From Sphingomonas sp. (GTDB lineage Bacteria > Pseudomonadota > Alphaproteobacteria > Sphingomonadales > Sphingomonadaceae), in assembly GCF_019635455.1 (NCBI RefSeq), contig NZ_JAHBZJ010000002.1, positions 1-64,000 on the forward strand: a stretch of 64,000 nt of DNA, read 5' to 3'. Every line of letters starts with the position of its first letter. The stretch's first letter is position 1. The position numbers were made by a program, and so were the translations under genes. This document shows positions 63,525 through 64,000 of the stretch, one piece after another. Below the pieces are notes generated by a model. The model worked only from the letters and a program-made list of their open reading frames with translations. It was not told the origin of the DNA and searched no databases.

Positions 63525-64000
63525 TGGATCGGGAATGGCCGGCGGCGCGAAGCCGACGCTCTTCGATTGTCGCGCAGTTCGGAGGTGAGCGGGCAGACCT
63601 CCTGCACCGGGCGTTGACGACCGGCGACCCGCTCGCCGACGCCGTGGCAGGCGCGATGCAGGCAGACCCAGCCATCCGTCAACAGATCGATCTCGGCCTG
63701 GTTCATGGCCTCGCCGCCGTACCGCAACCACACGACGCGGTGCGCGCACTCCTCACGGACACCGAGCGACGGCCCGACTACGTCGATGATGCGCTGCTCG
63801 AGCGCGGCTCGCGCCCCTTTCACAGCATGCCGCCCGCCGTCCATATCGTTTCACTGAGCGTCGGCGCTCTCATCCGTGTCTATCAATCGCCCTCGATCAC
63901 TGTTGTCCTTGCCGGCACCGGCCGCCTCATCGACGGCGCTGAGCGCCGCATCCGCGAGACCGGGAAATGGCTCGGGACGGCGATGCTGCCCGGCGCGTTG
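63524..64000 (+). CDS. MpaB-family oxygenase (DUF2236), N-terminal part
   Basis: The gene runs off the right edge. The 159 visible residues start MDREWPAARSRRSSIVAQFG and end at RETGKWLGTAMLPGAL. The text LAGTGRLIDGAERRIRETGK is that of the MpaB/rubber-oxygenase (DUF2236) family, in which His and Arg of the missing half bind heme. The start ATG overlaps the esterase stop (TGATG). A role in oxidative opening of the pathway substrate is a plausible but unproven inference from its place in the operon. Confidence 0.82.
   Translation, partial: MDREWPAARSRRSSIVAQFGGERADLLHRALTTGDPLADAVAGAMQADPAIRQQIDLGLVHGLAAVPQPHDAVRALLTDTERRPDYVDDALLERGSRPFHSMPPAVHIVSLSVGALIRVYQSPSITVVLAGTGRLIDGAERRIRETGKWLGTAMLPGAL

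Overview
The window is high-GC and reads as the chromosome of an alphaproteobacterium, most likely Sphingomonadales (Sphingomonas or a close relative). The evidence is a SciP-type CtrA inhibitor, a heme-PAS FixL with FixJ, the MnmA and TrmB sequence style, a high-GC3 codon pattern, and the abundance of DUF-type envelope genes typical of sphingomonads. This is inferred from protein content; no rRNA gene is present.

Layout. 1-1151: start of a sugar-type ABC ATPase and a divergent amidohydrolase/lactonase. 1156-9903: a compact sulfur-stress locus (sulfide:quinone reductase, DUF2892 protein, rhodanese, RND pump, ArsR repressor with two cysteine positions, TrxC, persulfide dioxygenase, TauE/SafE exporter) built around one divergent promoter with a perfect 7-8-7 palindrome. 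10003-20934: a low-oxygen block with cydDC and cydABX (bd oxidase and its assembly exporter), hemN, an OmpW porin, an oxygen-sensing FixL with intact heme residues, FixJ, and a lone receiver. 21001-28772: a four-gene non-ribosomal peptide cluster (A-T protein, P450, C-A-T-TE protein, Sfp-type activator) whose binding-pocket residues read by eye as Leu and Gly, and whose thioesterase carries Cys instead of Ser and His where Asp is expected. 28748-48472: mostly housekeeping and envelope genes (flippase, LtrA, GNAT, trmB, mnmA, sciP, GlsB-like proteins, an RND efflux pair, DUF445, HAD phosphatase, an Mla-type lipid transporter, a cyclophilin).

48559-51010: a tRNA-Ser(GGA) whose last 14 bases recur at 50997-51010, bracketing a 2.35-kb island with a GIY-YIG protein, an unknown protein and an HNH gene whose tail runs over the reverse complement of another gene fragment; no integrase is visible. 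nth and tRNA-Arg(CCG) follow, then a second small accessory patch with a DUF4304-like gene and a likely transposase scrap.

52990-64000: a catabolic block. A divergent regulatory gap separates acyl-CoA dehydrogenase, SDR, thiolase and a FadB-like bifunctional enzyme (minus strand) from enoyl-CoA hydratase, two acyl-CoA ligases, an HSL-type esterase and the start of an MpaB-family oxygenase (plus strand). Together these would activate, beta-oxidise and thiolytically cleave a carboxylic substrate that cannot be identified from sequence alone.

How it fits together: the first half is dominated by respiration, redox and sulfur stress. The peptide cluster sits directly after fixLJ and a receiver, so low-oxygen control of the peptide product is a testable idea. 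Many genes are translationally coupled by 4-base ATGA or GTGA overlaps (rhodanese-pump-arsR-trxC, cydDC, P450-NRPS-PPTase, mla, ligase-esterase-oxygenase). No stretch longer than about 300 bases is without a gene; the largest gaps (about 200-255 bases) are 95-296, 37292-37540, 49965-50200, 51888-52115, 52737-52989 and 58278-58529.
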